Positions 54,324-63,427 of a stretch of 64,000 bases of DNA are shown here, piece by piece. The DNA is from Acidobacteriota bacterium (GTDB taxonomy: Bacteria > Acidobacteriota > Blastocatellia > Pyrinomonadales > Pyrinomonadaceae). How positions within the stretch are numbered: the first letter of the stretch is position 1; every line of letters starts with the position of its first letter. The stretch covers positions 310,001-374,000 of the forward strand of contig JADJOS010000005.1 in the NCBI GenBank assembly GCA_016713675.1, in the 5' to 3' direction. A program made the position numbers and the translations under genes. The notes beneath the pieces were generated by a model, which worked only from the letters and a program-made list of their open reading frames with translations, ran no database searches and was not told where the DNA came from.

Positions 54324-55901
54324 ATGTCATCGTTACGGCTCACACATCAACTTCAGCAAAAGATGGTCCTTACGCCGCAGCTGCGGCAGCGGATCGAAAT
54401 GCTGCAGATGACAACGCTCGAATTGAGCGAGCTTATCGAGCAGGAAATGGTGACCAATCCCATCCTCGAAGAGGTCCAGCCTGGCGATGAAGTTCAAGAG
54501 ATCTCTGACAATATACTGGACCAAAACTCTGACGGTCACGATGCCGAGTTTGAAAATGGCAACGATCCCGGATCCGATGCGGTCCAGGATGCCGACACAA
54601 ATTATGCCGATATCGAGGCGTTTCCCACGGACACCGTCAGCGAAAATGGCTTTGAGGAAGCGTCCGTTGCCGAGATCGGTGCCGATGAAGATTCGTTTGG
54701 CGAGGCGTCAGATTCGTTTGATGAGATCGATTACGGCCGCGAATTTCAGGACTACCTCGATCCCGGATATAAAACACAGGAGATCGAATACAAGGAAGAT
54801 GCTCCGAGTTTCGAGCAATTCCTTACTCATTCTCCGAATCTCAGCGAGCACCTGGAATGGCAGCTCCATTTGATGACGGTCGAACCGCACGTTGAGGAAG
54901 CGGTCCTCCAGATCATTGGTAATTTGGATGAGGACGGACGCTTGACGATCGATCTCGAAGAGGTCGCCGAGCTCAGCGATTGCACCCTGGAGGATGCGGT
55001 CGAGGCACATCAGCTCGTACTTAATCTCGATCCGGTCGGTTGCGGTGCCCGCGATGTACGGGAATGTCTGATAGCCCAACTCGCGTCCAATGGGCAAGGA
55101 GAGAGCCTCGCGGCGTCCCTGGTTCGGGATCATTTCGAAGATTTGACGCCCCATAGGCTGCAACACCTTGCAAAGGCAACCGGCGAAAGTATGCAGGTCC
55201 TGGACGAGGAGATAAATAAGGTTCGGGAGCTTGACCCGTTTCCCGGCCGTCGATTCGCTTCGAAAGAAGCAATGTATGTGGCCCCTGAGGTTTACATCGA
55301 AAAGGTCGACGACGACTATCTCGTTTACTTTGTTGATGATGGAAGTCCGAGGCTGAGGATCAGCCCTACCTACCATAAGCTCGTGGACCAGCCCGATACG
55401 ACCAAGGAAACGAAGGATTTCATCAAGGAGAAAGTGCGGTCCGCCGTCGATCTTCTCCGAAATATTGAGCACCGACGGCAGACCATTTATCGTGTGGTCG
55501 AGTGTATTGTTGACCGCCAACGCGAATTTCTTGACAAAGGTGTCGAATACATCAAACCGATGATGCTAAAAGATGTCGCCGAGGATATCGGTATGCATCT
55601 TTCGACCATCTCGCGTGTTGTGAATAGGAAATACGCACATACGCCGCAGGGCGTGATCGAATTGAGACGTTTTTTCAGCGAAGGAATGATGAATGAGGAC
55701 GGCGAAGAGGTCTCGACCCGCATTCTCAAATTGAAAATAAAGAAAATGATCGAAGATGAAGACACCAAGGACCCCTTGACCGACGACGATATCGCAAAAG
55801 TTTTGATACGAGACGGTGTGAAACTCTCACGCCGGACGGTCGCAAAATATCGCGACCAAATGCAGATTCCGGGTTCCCGCGAACGGAAAACAATGATCTG
55901 A
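54324..55901 (+). CDS. rpoN: RNA polymerase sigma-54 factor RpoN
   Basis: Alternative sigma factor that needs AAA+ activators, 525 residues from the ATG at 54324. Region I is Gln/Leu-rich (HQLQQKMVLTPQLRQR). A very acidic region II follows (about 55-140). The core-binding part has PVGCGARDVRECL and the DNA-binding part has HLSTISRVVNRKY and the RpoN box RRTVAKYR, ending IPGSRERK. A TTG 5 codons upstream is possible. A 93-base gap after lptB may hold a promoter. It is followed by hpf, hprK and rapZ as in the classic rpoN operon. Confidence 0.93.
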   Translation: MSSLRLTHQLQQKMVLTPQLRQRIEMLQMTTLELSELIEQEMVTNPILEEVQPGDEVQEISDNILDQNSDGHDAEFENGNDPGSDAVQDADTNYADIEAFPTDTVSENGFEEASVAEIGADEDSFGEASDSFDEIDYGREFQDYLDPGYKTQEIEYKEDAPSFEQFLTHSPNLSEHLEWQLHLMTVEPHVEEAVLQIIGNLDEDGRLTIDLEEVAELSDCTLEDAVEAHQLVLNLDPVGCGARDVRECLIAQLASNGQGESLAASLVRDHFEDLTPHRLQHLAKATGESMQVLDEEINKVRELDPFPGRRFASKEAMYVAPEVYIEKVDDDYLVYFVDDGSPRLRISPTYHKLVDQPDTTKETKDFIKEKVRSAVDLLRNIEHRRQTIYRVVECIVDRQREFLDKGVEYIKPMMLKDVAEDIGMHLSTISRVVNRKYAHTPQGVIELRRFFSEGMMNEDGEEVSTRILKLKIKKMIEDEDTKDPLTDDDIAKVLIRDGVKLSRRTVAKYRDQMQIPGSRERKTMI

Positions 55902-55913
55902 ACAAGGTAAATT

Positions 55914-56264
55914 ATGAAAATAGAATTCACAGGAAGACATATCGATGTCACACCCGCACTTAAAAGTCATGTCGAAACGCATTTTGAGCGGTTTGATCAA
56001 TTATTTGACGGAAAACCGGCAAATGCTCACGTAATTATCGAGGTCGAACGCGGCCTCCATCTGAGCGAGATCATAGTTAAGTGGATGAACGACGTTTTGA
56101 CCGCAAAATCCAGCGATTCTGACATGTACAAATCGCTGTCGACCTCGATCGATAAGATAGAAAAACAGGCCCGGCGGCTAAAGGAAAAGATCGTTGACAA
56201 ATCCCACAAGGCAACAAAGGCAGCTCACATCGCACCGGTTGAGTTGGCCGCTGAGGCCGAGTAG
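55914..56264 (+). CDS. hpf: Ribosome hibernation promoting factor
   Basis: A 116-residue ribosome-associated factor (short HPF/YfiA type) that blocks the decoding site and helps store inactive ribosomes. The family pattern is visible: MKIEFTGRHIDVTPALKSHVE, the HVIIEVERG strand and the DMYKSLSTSIDKIEKQARRLK helix. The C-terminal tail is basic and then Ala/Glu-rich, without the long-HPF dimerisation domain. It starts 12 bases after rpoN; AAGG lies upstream of the ATG. Confidence 0.9.
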   Translation: MKIEFTGRHIDVTPALKSHVETHFERFDQLFDGKPANAHVIIEVERGLHLSEIIVKWMNDVLTAKSSDSDMYKSLSTSIDKIEKQARRLKEKIVDKSHKATKAAHIAPVELAAEAE

Positions 56265-56275
56265 CTTGATGCGTC

Positions 56276-56746
56276 ATGATGTTTGAACGTGCGGTCATTC
56301 ACGGGTGTTTGGTCCGTGTATACGGTTCTGGAGTGTTGATCGTCGGAGAACCGGGAGTCGGAAAGACCTCGATTTGTATCGAACTCGACCGTCTGGGGCA
56401 TGATTTCATCGCGGACGACGCAGTTGAGTTAGAATATCGAGGCAGCAAAGTTTTTGGCTGTACGCCTGAGGCAACTGCCGGAAAAATGGCACTTCTAGGG
56501 GATAAGATCGTTCCCATGCCGCCGCTTGCAGCTGAGGTCGATCGATACAGTTCAGTGCTGATCGAGATAGTGATCGAACTTCTGTCAGACAGACCGTCGA
56601 TCTCAGAAATGACCGTGAACGAGTCAATCAGGTTTGTGCAGCGGGAGACAATAGCCGTGATAGATATTTCCGCAGCTGCACGTACACTGGAATCGCTCGT
56701 TCTTACAAAACTGGCGAAAGGAATAGGCATCAGAGCTTATGGCTAG
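56276..56746 (+). CDS. Short HPr kinase/phosphorylase-like protein (HprK C-terminal domain)
   Basis: A 156-residue P-loop protein corresponding to the catalytic half of HPr kinase; the N-terminal domain of full-length HprK (~310 residues) is absent, as in the short alphaproteobacterial form. Walker A is GEPGVGKTS, followed by LDRLGHDFIADDAVEL. The usual LLEIRGLGI region is replaced by TAGKMALLGDKIVPM, so activity is not assured. It overlaps rapZ by 8 bases. With EIIA-Man and HPr nearby it probably phosphorylates HPr on its serine. Confidence 0.82.
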   Translation: MMFERAVIHGCLVRVYGSGVLIVGEPGVGKTSICIELDRLGHDFIADDAVELEYRGSKVFGCTPEATAGKMALLGDKIVPMPPLAAEVDRYSSVLIEIVIELLSDRPSISEMTVNESIRFVQRETIAVIDISAAARTLESLVLTKLAKGIGIRAYG

Positions 56747-57635
56747 CCGAAGAAAACACGATTCTGATCTTCCACCGCTTATAATCATCACCGGCCTCAG
56801 CGGTTCGGGGATGAGTTCAGCCACAGATGCTTTCGAGGATCTGGGCTATTTTTGTGTTGATAATCTGCCGCTGACAATGGTCTCGACCTTCGGGCGGCTG
56901 CTTGTTTCCACTGAAGATAAGCCGGCCGCGATCGAGAAGGCTGTCCTCGTGATCAACATCCGAGAACGTCATTTTCTCGCCGATTTTTCATCAGAATTGA
57001 AAAAACTCGCGAAAAAGAAGATCGTTCCGTTCATCGTCTTTTTCGAAGCATCTGATGATGTGCTGCAGCGGCGTTTTTCAGAGACGCGACGGCCTCATCC
57101 GGCTGACGCGGGCAAAGGCTTGCTCGCAGCGATCCGAACGGAAAAGCGTGCGTTGACCGACGTTCGTCGAATGGCGGACCTGATAATCGACACGTCAGAC
57201 CATACCGTACACACTCTCCGGCGATTGATCGTCCAAAAATTCAGCGGCCGCGAAGAGGGCAAACCACTGCAGGTCGAGGTCATCAGCTTTGGGCACAAAT
57301 ACGGCAACCCGAGAAGCGTCGATCTGCTATTTGACGTTAGGCATCTGCCGAATCCATATTTTGACAAAGGGCTGAAAACTGTGACAGGCGACGACCCTCG
57401 TGTGATCGCATTTCTCCAAAAGGAGCCCGAAGTGGTCGAAACGATAGCCCGAATTACCGATCTTCTTGAATATCTTTTGCCGAGATATCAACGTGAGGGT
57501 AAATCATATCTAACCATCGGCATCGGCTGCACCGGCGGCCGCCATCGTTCGGTGATGGTCACAAATTCGGTTCAGAATGCGTTAAAGGGCAAAGGATTTG
57601 ATGTCACGGCGGTTCACCGCGACATTCAAAAATAG
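56739..57635 (+). CDS. rapZ: RNase adapter protein RapZ
   Basis: A 298-residue RapZ/YvcJ-family protein, which in E. coli binds small RNAs and guides RNase E. N-terminal P-loop-like part: ITGLSGSGMSSA, so the Walker A lysine (GSGKS) is Met here. Then EDLGYFCVDNLPL, FFEASDDVLQRRFSETRRPHP and the C-terminal part VISFGHKYGNPRSVDLLFDVRHLPNPYF, IGIGCTGGRHRSV. It overlaps hprK by 8 bases and EIIA-Man follows 42 bases on. The ATP-binding role is doubtful with the altered motif, but the RNA-binding C-terminus looks intact. Confidence 0.92.
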   Translation: MASRRKHDSDLPPLIIITGLSGSGMSSATDAFEDLGYFCVDNLPLTMVSTFGRLLVSTEDKPAAIEKAVLVINIRERHFLADFSSELKKLAKKKIVPFIVFFEASDDVLQRRFSETRRPHPADAGKGLLAAIRTEKRALTDVRRMADLIIDTSDHTVHTLRRLIVQKFSGREEGKPLQVEVISFGHKYGNPRSVDLLFDVRHLPNPYFDKGLKTVTGDDPRVIAFLQKEPEVVETIARITDLLEYLLPRYQREGKSYLTIGIGCTGGRHRSVMVTNSVQNALKGKGFDVTAVHRDIQK

Positions 57636-57677
57636 GATCGTCAGAACCGGCTGATCCAGAGGCCGGGGAGAATCAAG

Positions 57678-58112
57678 ATGAGCGAGATTAATAAGGTTGG
57701 CGGAGTGATCGTCTCTCACGGACAGGTTGCGAATGAACTGCTCGCCGCGGCTGAGGCCGTAGTCGGAGATCTGAGCAATATTACGGCCGTTTCGATCGGT
57801 TGGCATGACGATGTTGAGATGGCAAAGGCGGAGATCGAACGTGCCATCAAGAACGTTTCAGCCGGTGCCGGTGTCTTGCTTTTGACCGATATGTTTGGCG
57901 GAACACCGACTAATATCTCGGCAATGTTCTTGAAAGAGAATGAGGTCGAGATCGTTACCGGCGTCAATCTGCCGATGGTGATCAAAGTCGCGACTGTCAA
58001 TAAGGAGATCTCGCTCAGCGATCTGGCTCAAGAGGTCGAGGAACAAGGAAAGTCGGCCATAATGCGGGCGGGCACACTGCTTTTACCGCAGAAAATGAAA
58101 AAGGATGCTTGA
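57678..58112 (+). CDS. PTS fructose/mannose-type EIIA component
   Basis: A 144-residue EIIA-Man family protein. The phospho-accepting His14 lies in IVSHGQVANELL. DMFGGTPTNISAM matches the family core. No EIIB, EIIC or EIID gene follows, which points to a regulatory PTS rather than sugar uptake. GGGGAG lies upstream of the ATG. It overlaps the HPr gene by 8 bases. Confidence 0.9.
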   Translation: MSEINKVGGVIVSHGQVANELLAAAEAVVGDLSNITAVSIGWHDDVEMAKAEIERAIKNVSAGAGVLLLTDMFGGTPTNISAMFLKENEVEIVTGVNLPMVIKVATVNKEISLSDLAQEVEEQGKSAIMRAGTLLLPQKMKKDA

Positions 58113-58377
58113 GCAAACCGTCACGCTGGTCAATCCGCTCGGACTCCACGCACGAGCTGCGGCGAAACTTGTCCGCTGTGCAGCTCAGTTCAAGAGCCGG
58201 ATCGTTCTACACAACGCAAAAGCGAATGCAACGGCCAATGCGAAATCGATCCTCAGTTTGTTGGCTCTCGCTGCGTCAATCGGTGTAACGTTGGACCTGA
58301 AGATCGAAGGCCCGGACGAACAAGCGGCCGCGACGGCAATAACGGAACTATTTGCAGCCGGCTTTGGCGAGATCTGA
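58105..58377 (+). CDS. HPr family phosphocarrier protein
   Basis: A 90-residue HPr. The phosphohistidine is His15 in NPLGLHARAAAKLV, and a serine follows Lys47 (AKSILSLLALAAS) at the site used by HPr kinase. It shares 8 bases with the EIIA gene. Together with hprK and EIIA-Man it makes a PTS-Ntr-like relay; no enzyme I gene follows in the window, so phosphoenolpyruvate input must come from elsewhere. Confidence 0.92.
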   Translation: MLEQTVTLVNPLGLHARAAAKLVRCAAQFKSRIVLHNAKANATANAKSILSLLALAASIGVTLDLKIEGPDEQAAATAITELFAAGFGEI

Positions 58378-58428
58378 ATTTGCGGAAGCCCGCACGTTAG
58401 AAAGGGCGTTTCGCGTAGTAATTATTTT

Positions 58429-59361
58429 ATGACTGAAAGAAAAGTAGGCATTCTCGGTGTCCCTCTTGGCTTTGGTGCCGGACAGACAGGCAGCGAATTG
58501 GGCGTCAACGCTATGCGTCTCACGCGTTTTCGTGGACTTGGCCTCGCCGAACACATTCGTCATCTTGGCTATGAAACAAACGACCATGGCGACGCCTGGA
58601 TCGTTCAACCGGTAGACCCACTGGACGCGGGCAACCCAAAGCATCTCGCCGAGATGCTTGCCTCGAGCACCAACATTATCGAAAAGGTATCGGCGATGCT
58701 CGGCGAAAACGAGTTCCCGATCATTCTCGGCGGCGACCACGCCATTGCCGTCCCGACATTCTCAGCGATCGCCAATTACTATAAACAGCAGGGAACTGAG
58801 ATCGGCCTCATCTGGTTTGATGCTCACGCGGACATAAATACGCCCGACACATCGCCGTCGGGCAATATCCACGGAATGCCGCTCGCGACTATACTCGGCC
58901 ACGGCAACGAGGAACTCGTCAATCTCTGTGGCTATGCGCCAAAGCTCGACCCGAAATACTTCGCCCACGTCGGAGCGCGCGATGTCGATCCCGGCGAACG
59001 TGGAATGATAGAGAAGCTCGGCCTTCGCGATAATTTCTTTACAATGAGCGATGTCGACAAACGCGGCATGGCAGCCTGCGTCGAAGACGCCATCGCCATC
59101 GCCTCAAAGGCTCCGGGCGGTTACGCCGTGACGTTCGACATCGACATGATCGACCCTCGTTTCGCTCCCGGCTCCGGCACACTCGTCCGCGGCGGCACGA
59201 CCTATCGAGAGGCCCATCTCGCTCTCGAAATGATCGCCGCCCATGGCGGAATGCGGTCCTTTGAGATCGTCGAGGTCAATCCTTTACTCGATCAAAGCAA
59301 TATTACAGTGGAATTGGCCTGTGAATTGATACTTTCAGCGTTAGGCAAGACGATCCTATAG
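58429..59361 (+). CDS. rocF: Arginase/agmatinase-family enzyme, probable arginase
   Basis: A 310-residue binuclear manganese enzyme, probably converting arginine to ornithine and urea. Metal ligands are visible in GGDHAIA, DAHADINTP and FDIDMIDP. The substrate loop SGNIHGMPLA is that of arginases. It is 51 bases after HPr, where the transcript may continue, and 9 bases before ddl. The closeness to a Mn2+ riboswitch operon 14 kb away may be chance. Confidence 0.88.
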   Translation: MTERKVGILGVPLGFGAGQTGSELGVNAMRLTRFRGLGLAEHIRHLGYETNDHGDAWIVQPVDPLDAGNPKHLAEMLASSTNIIEKVSAMLGENEFPIILGGDHAIAVPTFSAIANYYKQQGTEIGLIWFDAHADINTPDTSPSGNIHGMPLATILGHGNEELVNLCGYAPKLDPKYFAHVGARDVDPGERGMIEKLGLRDNFFTMSDVDKRGMAACVEDAIAIASKAPGGYAVTFDIDMIDPRFAPGSGTLVRGGTTYREAHLALEMIAAHGGMRSFEIVEVNPLLDQSNITVELACELILSALGKTIL

Positions 59362-59370
59362 AATATTGAT

Positions 59371-60495
59371 ATGAAAACACGCGTTGGAGTTATATTTGGC
59401 GGCCGCTCGGGCGAGCATGAGATCTCTATCCGTTCGGCGAAGACCGTTATTGAACAGATCGACCATGAGAAGTACCACGTGGTCCCTGTTGCGATAACCA
59501 AAGAAGGCGAGTGGCTTTCGCCCGTATTTTCGCGTGACTTGTTTCCTGAGAGTACGCGGGAATTATTCAATGAGCATTTTCCAGAGGTTGGTTGCCGACA
59601 GGGAGCCATTTCGGGTGATGCCACCGTCGGAGGATTGACCGCGACAGCCGGCGGTGAAACATTTAAGCTCCCGCTCGATGTCGTATTTCCGGTCCTGCAC
59701 GGCACATACGGCGAGGACGGCACTATTCAAGGTCTATTCGAAATGGCCGATCTTCCGTACGTCGGGTGCGGTGTGCTGGCGAGTTCGACGGGCATGGACA
59801 AGGCGTTCATGAAAGCGCTGTTTCGCGACGCAGGACTGCCGATCTGCAATTATGTGTGGTTCATGCGTGACGAATGGGAACGCAACCGCGAGCGTACGCT
59901 CACGCAGGTTGCAGACAAACTCGGCTTTCCGTGCTTTGTAAAACCGGCGAATCTCGGTTCATCCGTGGGTGTCTCAAGGGCCACAGATCACGAATCGCTC
60001 GCCGAGGCCATCGCACTTGCCGCCGAATACGACCGCAAGATCATCGTCGAAGAAGGCCTCGAAATGCGCGAGATCGAATGTGCCGTGATGGGCAATGACC
60101 ATCCCGAAGCAAGCCTGCCGGGCGAATACATCATCCGCGACTCATCGAAAGCGTTTCTCGATTACACCGAAAAATACTCGGGAACGGGCAATAACGAATT
60201 CGTCGTGCCCGCACCGGTTTCCGACGAGCTTTCGAACAAGATCCGCCAGATGGCCGTCACGGCGTTCAAGGCGATCGACGGCTCGGGCCTAGCCCGTGTC
60301 GATTTCTTCTTACGCAATGACAACGGAGCCTTGCTGGTCAACGAGATCAACACCATGCCCGGCCTCACTGACGCGTCGGGCTTTCCAAAGATGTGGGCCG
60401 GAACGGGAAAACCGTTCCCGCAGGTCATCGACGAGCTCATACAACTCGCGATTCAGCGGCATCAGGATAAAAAGAGGAATCGGACCGACCGGTAA
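59371..60495 (+). CDS. ddl: D-alanine--D-alanine ligase
   Basis: ATP-grasp ligase that makes the D-Ala-D-Ala dipeptide for peptidoglycan, 374 residues (DdlA size). It has VIFGGRSGEHEISIRSA at the N-terminus, FPVLHGTYGEDGTIQG, CFVKPANLGSSVGVS and the metal site RVDFFLRN...LVNEINTMPGLT. It starts 9 bases after the arginase gene. No terminator is visible in the 13 bases before the convergent next gene. Confidence 0.93.
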   Translation: MKTRVGVIFGGRSGEHEISIRSAKTVIEQIDHEKYHVVPVAITKEGEWLSPVFSRDLFPESTRELFNEHFPEVGCRQGAISGDATVGGLTATAGGETFKLPLDVVFPVLHGTYGEDGTIQGLFEMADLPYVGCGVLASSTGMDKAFMKALFRDAGLPICNYVWFMRDEWERNRERTLTQVADKLGFPCFVKPANLGSSVGVSRATDHESLAEAIALAAEYDRKIIVEEGLEMREIECAVMGNDHPEASLPGEYIIRDSSKAFLDYTEKYSGTGNNEFVVPAPVSDELSNKIRQMAVTAFKAIDGSGLARVDFFLRNDNGALLVNEINTMPGLTDASGFPKMWAGTGKPFPQVIDELIQLAIQRHQDKKRNRTDR

Positions 60496-60508
60496 ATAGC
60501 GAACTTCT

Positions 60509-61057
60509 CTAATTCGTAAGGGCCTTTATTGAATTATTGAATTCGATGAATTTGGCAATGGTCTCGCGCGACAGGCGGAATGTGCTGTCTCCCATCTGAA
60601 AGGTCACCGTCTCTTGTTCGAGCATTTTCCTGAAAATGTCGATCTTCATTCTCGTTCCGATCGTTTCGAGGATCTCGCCCTCCGTAAATGGCCGTTGATC
60701 GAGATTCAACATGACGATCTGACCGATGGACTTGCCATTTGCCATAACGGACACCTGATTAATATCGGGGTACTTTTTAGCTCCCACAGTAAACACCGAG
60801 ACTATAAAAATAATGTCCGATGGCGGAGACGTAGGCTTCTTACCTTTGAATATCCACGTGGCCCCGACGTAGGCAAGCTTCGACTTATCAACCGCAAGCG
60901 GAAGTTGTGAGATCTCGACCTCGGTCTCGTCTTTGGCTTGGTTGTATTGAGTTACGACCTTTCTGGTCGTCTCGCCCGGATCACCTTGTGCAAAGAGTGT
61001 CGACGACAAAGCCAGCAGCACGGCTATCAGAAAGATAGGTATTTTGATCTGTTTCAT
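60509..61057 (-). CDS. Secreted protein of unknown function
   Basis: A 182-residue exported protein with a signal peptide (MKQIKIPIFLIAVLLALSSTLFAQ) and a mixed mature domain (WIFKGKKPTSPPSDI, SVFTVGAKKYPD, RETIAKFIEF). No family is recognised. It is last in a run of minus-strand secreted proteins, with a 92-base gap before it. Confidence 0.65.
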   Translation of the reverse strand: MKQIKIPIFLIAVLLALSSTLFAQGDPGETTRKVVTQYNQAKDETEVEISQLPLAVDKSKLAYVGATWIFKGKKPTSPPSDIIFIVSVFTVGAKKYPDINQVSVMANGKSIGQIVMLNLDQRPFTEGEILETIGTRMKIDIFRKMLEQETVTFQMGDSTFRLSRETIAKFIEFNNSIKALTN

Positions 61058-61149
61058 TTCGGTCCTCCTAATTTGATGATCCGTGGTAACTCGACTTCGC
61101 GATAGCCGTTAGAACATATTGATCTCAATTTCCCAAAAAAGGAAATTCC

Positions 61150-62079
61150 TCACTTCTGCTTCGGGGCGTTATAGCCCTTACGCGTACGGAGCGTGAGGTT
61201 CGGGCGTGAGACGGTGACTTCTATCGAATGAAATTTGCCGTCCTTTTTTGCGTCTTTTGGCGAATACGCGAGCGTGTATTGATTGCCGAGTTCCTCGACG
61301 ATACGTTTAAAAGCATCGCGCATGCCGTTGCCGCCGGGCGTGGCGACGAATGTACCGCCGGTCTTTTCGGCAAAGCTCTTGAGTGCTGATTGGTTCTGTA
61401 ACTTTTCTTTTAGTGTGGCGTCGGGCGACGACATGTCTATCGTGTAGATCGTCGCTCCGGCGGCATTAGCTGCCTTTAGCGCCTTGTCCTGCGACCTCTT
61501 GCTTTGGGTGTCGGCACCGTCCGAAAGGACGATTATCGCCCGCCGCTTTTCTTTGCGGGCAGCCAGCAATTCTGCCGCCTTGAACACGGCATCGTTGAGC
61601 ACCGTCATCCCATCGGCCTTCAGATCGAATATGCGTTCGACAATGTCTCGGCTGTTCGAAAAATCCTGAACGAGTTCGACCTTTGAATGAAAATGATAGA
61701 TCGCCGCGTTGTCATCGATCCGCAGGCCTTCGAGAAACTTGATAGCCGCACTGCGGGCGATGCTGACACGCGATTCCATGCTGCCGGACGTGTCCATCAG
61801 GATCACGGCGGCAAAGGGTGTTTCCTCAGCCGCAAATGATTCTATCTTTTGTTCGACGCCATCCTCGAATATCTTGAACTGCTTCTCAGTGAGCCCGCCG
61901 ACAGTCTTTCCCGATCTATCGAGAATGGTGACATTGACAAGCACTATCGACGAATCGACCGTGACGATATCGTCGTCGTTCTGCGCAAACGAAACCCCGC
62001 AGAACAGAACAAGAAACGCAAAAAGCGGCAGCAAAGACAGCGGCCGCAGTTTCGTTTTCGATTTAAGGTATGGCTTCAA
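61150..62079 (-). CDS. VWA-domain secreted protein (VWFA-related acidobacterial type)
   Basis: A 309-residue exported protein. It has a signal peptide (about 1-32), a beta-rich N-terminal domain (VDSSIVLVNVTILDRSGK, GLTEKQFKIFEDG) and a von Willebrand A domain (about 85-260) with the MIDAS motif DTSGSM, the Thr in GMTVLNDA and LSDGADTQS. The C-terminal part is beta-rich (EVTVSRPNLTLRTRKGY). The layout matches VWFA-related proteins common in Acidobacteriota. It is probably an adhesion or scaffold protein. It starts 3 bases after the next upstream gene's stop. Confidence 0.88.
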   Translation of the reverse strand: MKPYLKSKTKLRPLSLLPLFAFLVLFCGVSFAQNDDDIVTVDSSIVLVNVTILDRSGKTVGGLTEKQFKIFEDGVEQKIESFAAEETPFAAVILMDTSGSMESRVSIARSAAIKFLEGLRIDDNAAIYHFHSKVELVQDFSNSRDIVERIFDLKADGMTVLNDAVFKAAELLAARKEKRRAIIVLSDGADTQSKRSQDKALKAANAAGATIYTIDMSSPDATLKEKLQNQSALKSFAEKTGGTFVATPGGNGMRDAFKRIVEELGNQYTLAYSPKDAKKDGKFHSIEVTVSRPNLTLRTRKGYNAPKQK

Positions 62080-62082
62080 CAG

Positions 62083-62652
62083 TTAATTCCAGAATTTCAG
62101 GATACGTGTGATCCGCAGGACCGCATTTGTCGTTTGGATCGCAGTCGCTGAGATAGTGAAACGGGTCGTCTTTTTCAACTCGTCGACCAGCTTGATCGTT
62201 GTCGAGCGAAGCGATTTGATACCGTCGACAACGTCCTTGGGACGTTCGTTGGGTTTAACCTCATCAGATTCCGACTGATCGGCCGCCGGATCCAGAGCCG
62301 AACCGCCGTCGTCGTCACCGCCGAGTTCGTTTCGAATCTTTGTGAGTATCTTTTCGAGCGATTCGAGCTTTTGACGGTCTTTGGTGTCGAGCTGTGCGTT
62401 CGTACTCACCTTTGTGTCGAGCTCCTCTGAGATCTTGAGGGCTTCGTCGCCGCGAACCAGCATTGCCTGGTGATCTTTTTTCTCTTGCTCGATCCTCAGC
62501 TTGTCCAGCTGTTCCTTGATGCTTTTCGGCTGGTCCTCACGCGGATCTCTCTGCGGGAACAGGGAAGTAGTGTTATCTGCATTCTGCGCAAGGGCTCCGC
62601 CGACTGCGATGGTCAGCAAAAATATCGATAAGAATGCGGATCTGAGAACCAT
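62083..62652 (-). CDS. Secreted helical protein of unknown function
   Basis: A 189-residue exported protein. After a signal peptide (MVLRSAFLSIFLLTIAVGGALAQ) come charged helical segments with coiled-coil-like heptads (IKEQLDKLRIEQEKKD; KLESLEKILTKIRNEL), an acidic loop (GGDDDGG) and a C-terminal helix (VDGIKSLRSTTIKLVDELKK). I do not recognise a family. It sits 11 bases after the next upstream gene and 3 before the VWA gene, so it is likely a partner of the latter. Confidence 0.65.
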   Translation of the reverse strand: MVLRSAFLSIFLLTIAVGGALAQNADNTTSLFPQRDPREDQPKSIKEQLDKLRIEQEKKDHQAMLVRGDEALKISEELDTKVSTNAQLDTKDRQKLESLEKILTKIRNELGGDDDGGSALDPAADQSESDEVKPNERPKDVVDGIKSLRSTTIKLVDELKKTTRFTISATAIQTTNAVLRITRILKFWN

Positions 62653-62663
62653 ACTGCAAAAAA

Positions 62664-63284
62664 CTACTGGTCCGTATCCTGAGCCGGATCGGGCGAATTG
62701 CCGGTCACCAACTCGATCAATTTAGCTAAGAACTCATCTTCGGCAAGGCCCGAGCTCTGCACCGTGCGCCATTCCGACGAGAGCCCGTTACCGGCACGGC
62801 CCTCGACCTTCGCGATCACTGAAACCTTATTCTGAATGCCGTCGATCGATTGGATCTCGATCGTGAGCGTATATTGGGCACGCGTCCAGGCATTATCCGC
62901 GAACTCGAGCACGCCGTAGCGTCCGAGTTCGTTCTGCGTGATCACGGCACCTTTTGCAAAAACAAACGGCTGGGTGATCAGGATGCCGTCCGGCTTACGC
63001 GACGAAGCTTCGTCGAGGATGATCTTCTTTTCGGCAAGAGCCTGGGTGATAGTGTCGATCAACACATCGCGGCGTGAATTCAATTTGTACGGGTTTGGCA
63101 AACGGTCGCGGACCTTTGTCTTGCCCTTGCCCCAGTCGAACGAACGCGACGCATCGGTCGTTCGCGACGTGACCTTATTGCCGTCGTCCTTGATCTTTTG
63201 GGTCTGTGTATCGACACCTTTTTGACCGAAAACGGCAGCACCGAGTCCGCAAATTATGAGAGCCAATACCAGTATATTTTTCAT
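62664..63284 (-). CDS. Secreted protein of unknown function
   Basis: A 206-residue exported protein with a signal peptide (MKNILVLALIICGLGAAVFGQ). The mature part begins with a charged stretch, then an alpha/beta domain (RRDVLIDTITQALAEKKI, YTLTIEIQSIDG, NKVSVIAKVEGR) resembling outer-membrane assembly or DUF4136-type lipoproteins in pattern, but with no lipobox Cys. It is first in the operon with the coiled-coil and VWA proteins. No family is assigned. Confidence 0.65.
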   Translation of the reverse strand: MKNILVLALIICGLGAAVFGQKGVDTQTQKIKDDGNKVTSRTTDASRSFDWGKGKTKVRDRLPNPYKLNSRRDVLIDTITQALAEKKIILDEASSRKPDGILITQPFVFAKGAVITQNELGRYGVLEFADNAWTRAQYTLTIEIQSIDGIQNKVSVIAKVEGRAGNGLSSEWRTVQSSGLAEDEFLAKLIELVTGNSPDPAQDTDQ

Positions 63285-63427
63285 TTGTTCAACGTATCGC
63301 CGGGCACGTGCCTCAACTATTGAATATATAGCAATATCAAGCTATTTGGAAGATATGATGAGAAGAAATGAAATAAAGTTGTAGCTTAGGAATAAAGCAG
63401 AAAAGAGTACCCAAATTGCCCAAACTT

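Noticed and set aside
54708..55520. Long antisense open frame of 270 residues opposite rpoN
   Set aside because: It lies entirely over conserved RpoN domains and shows no family motifs.
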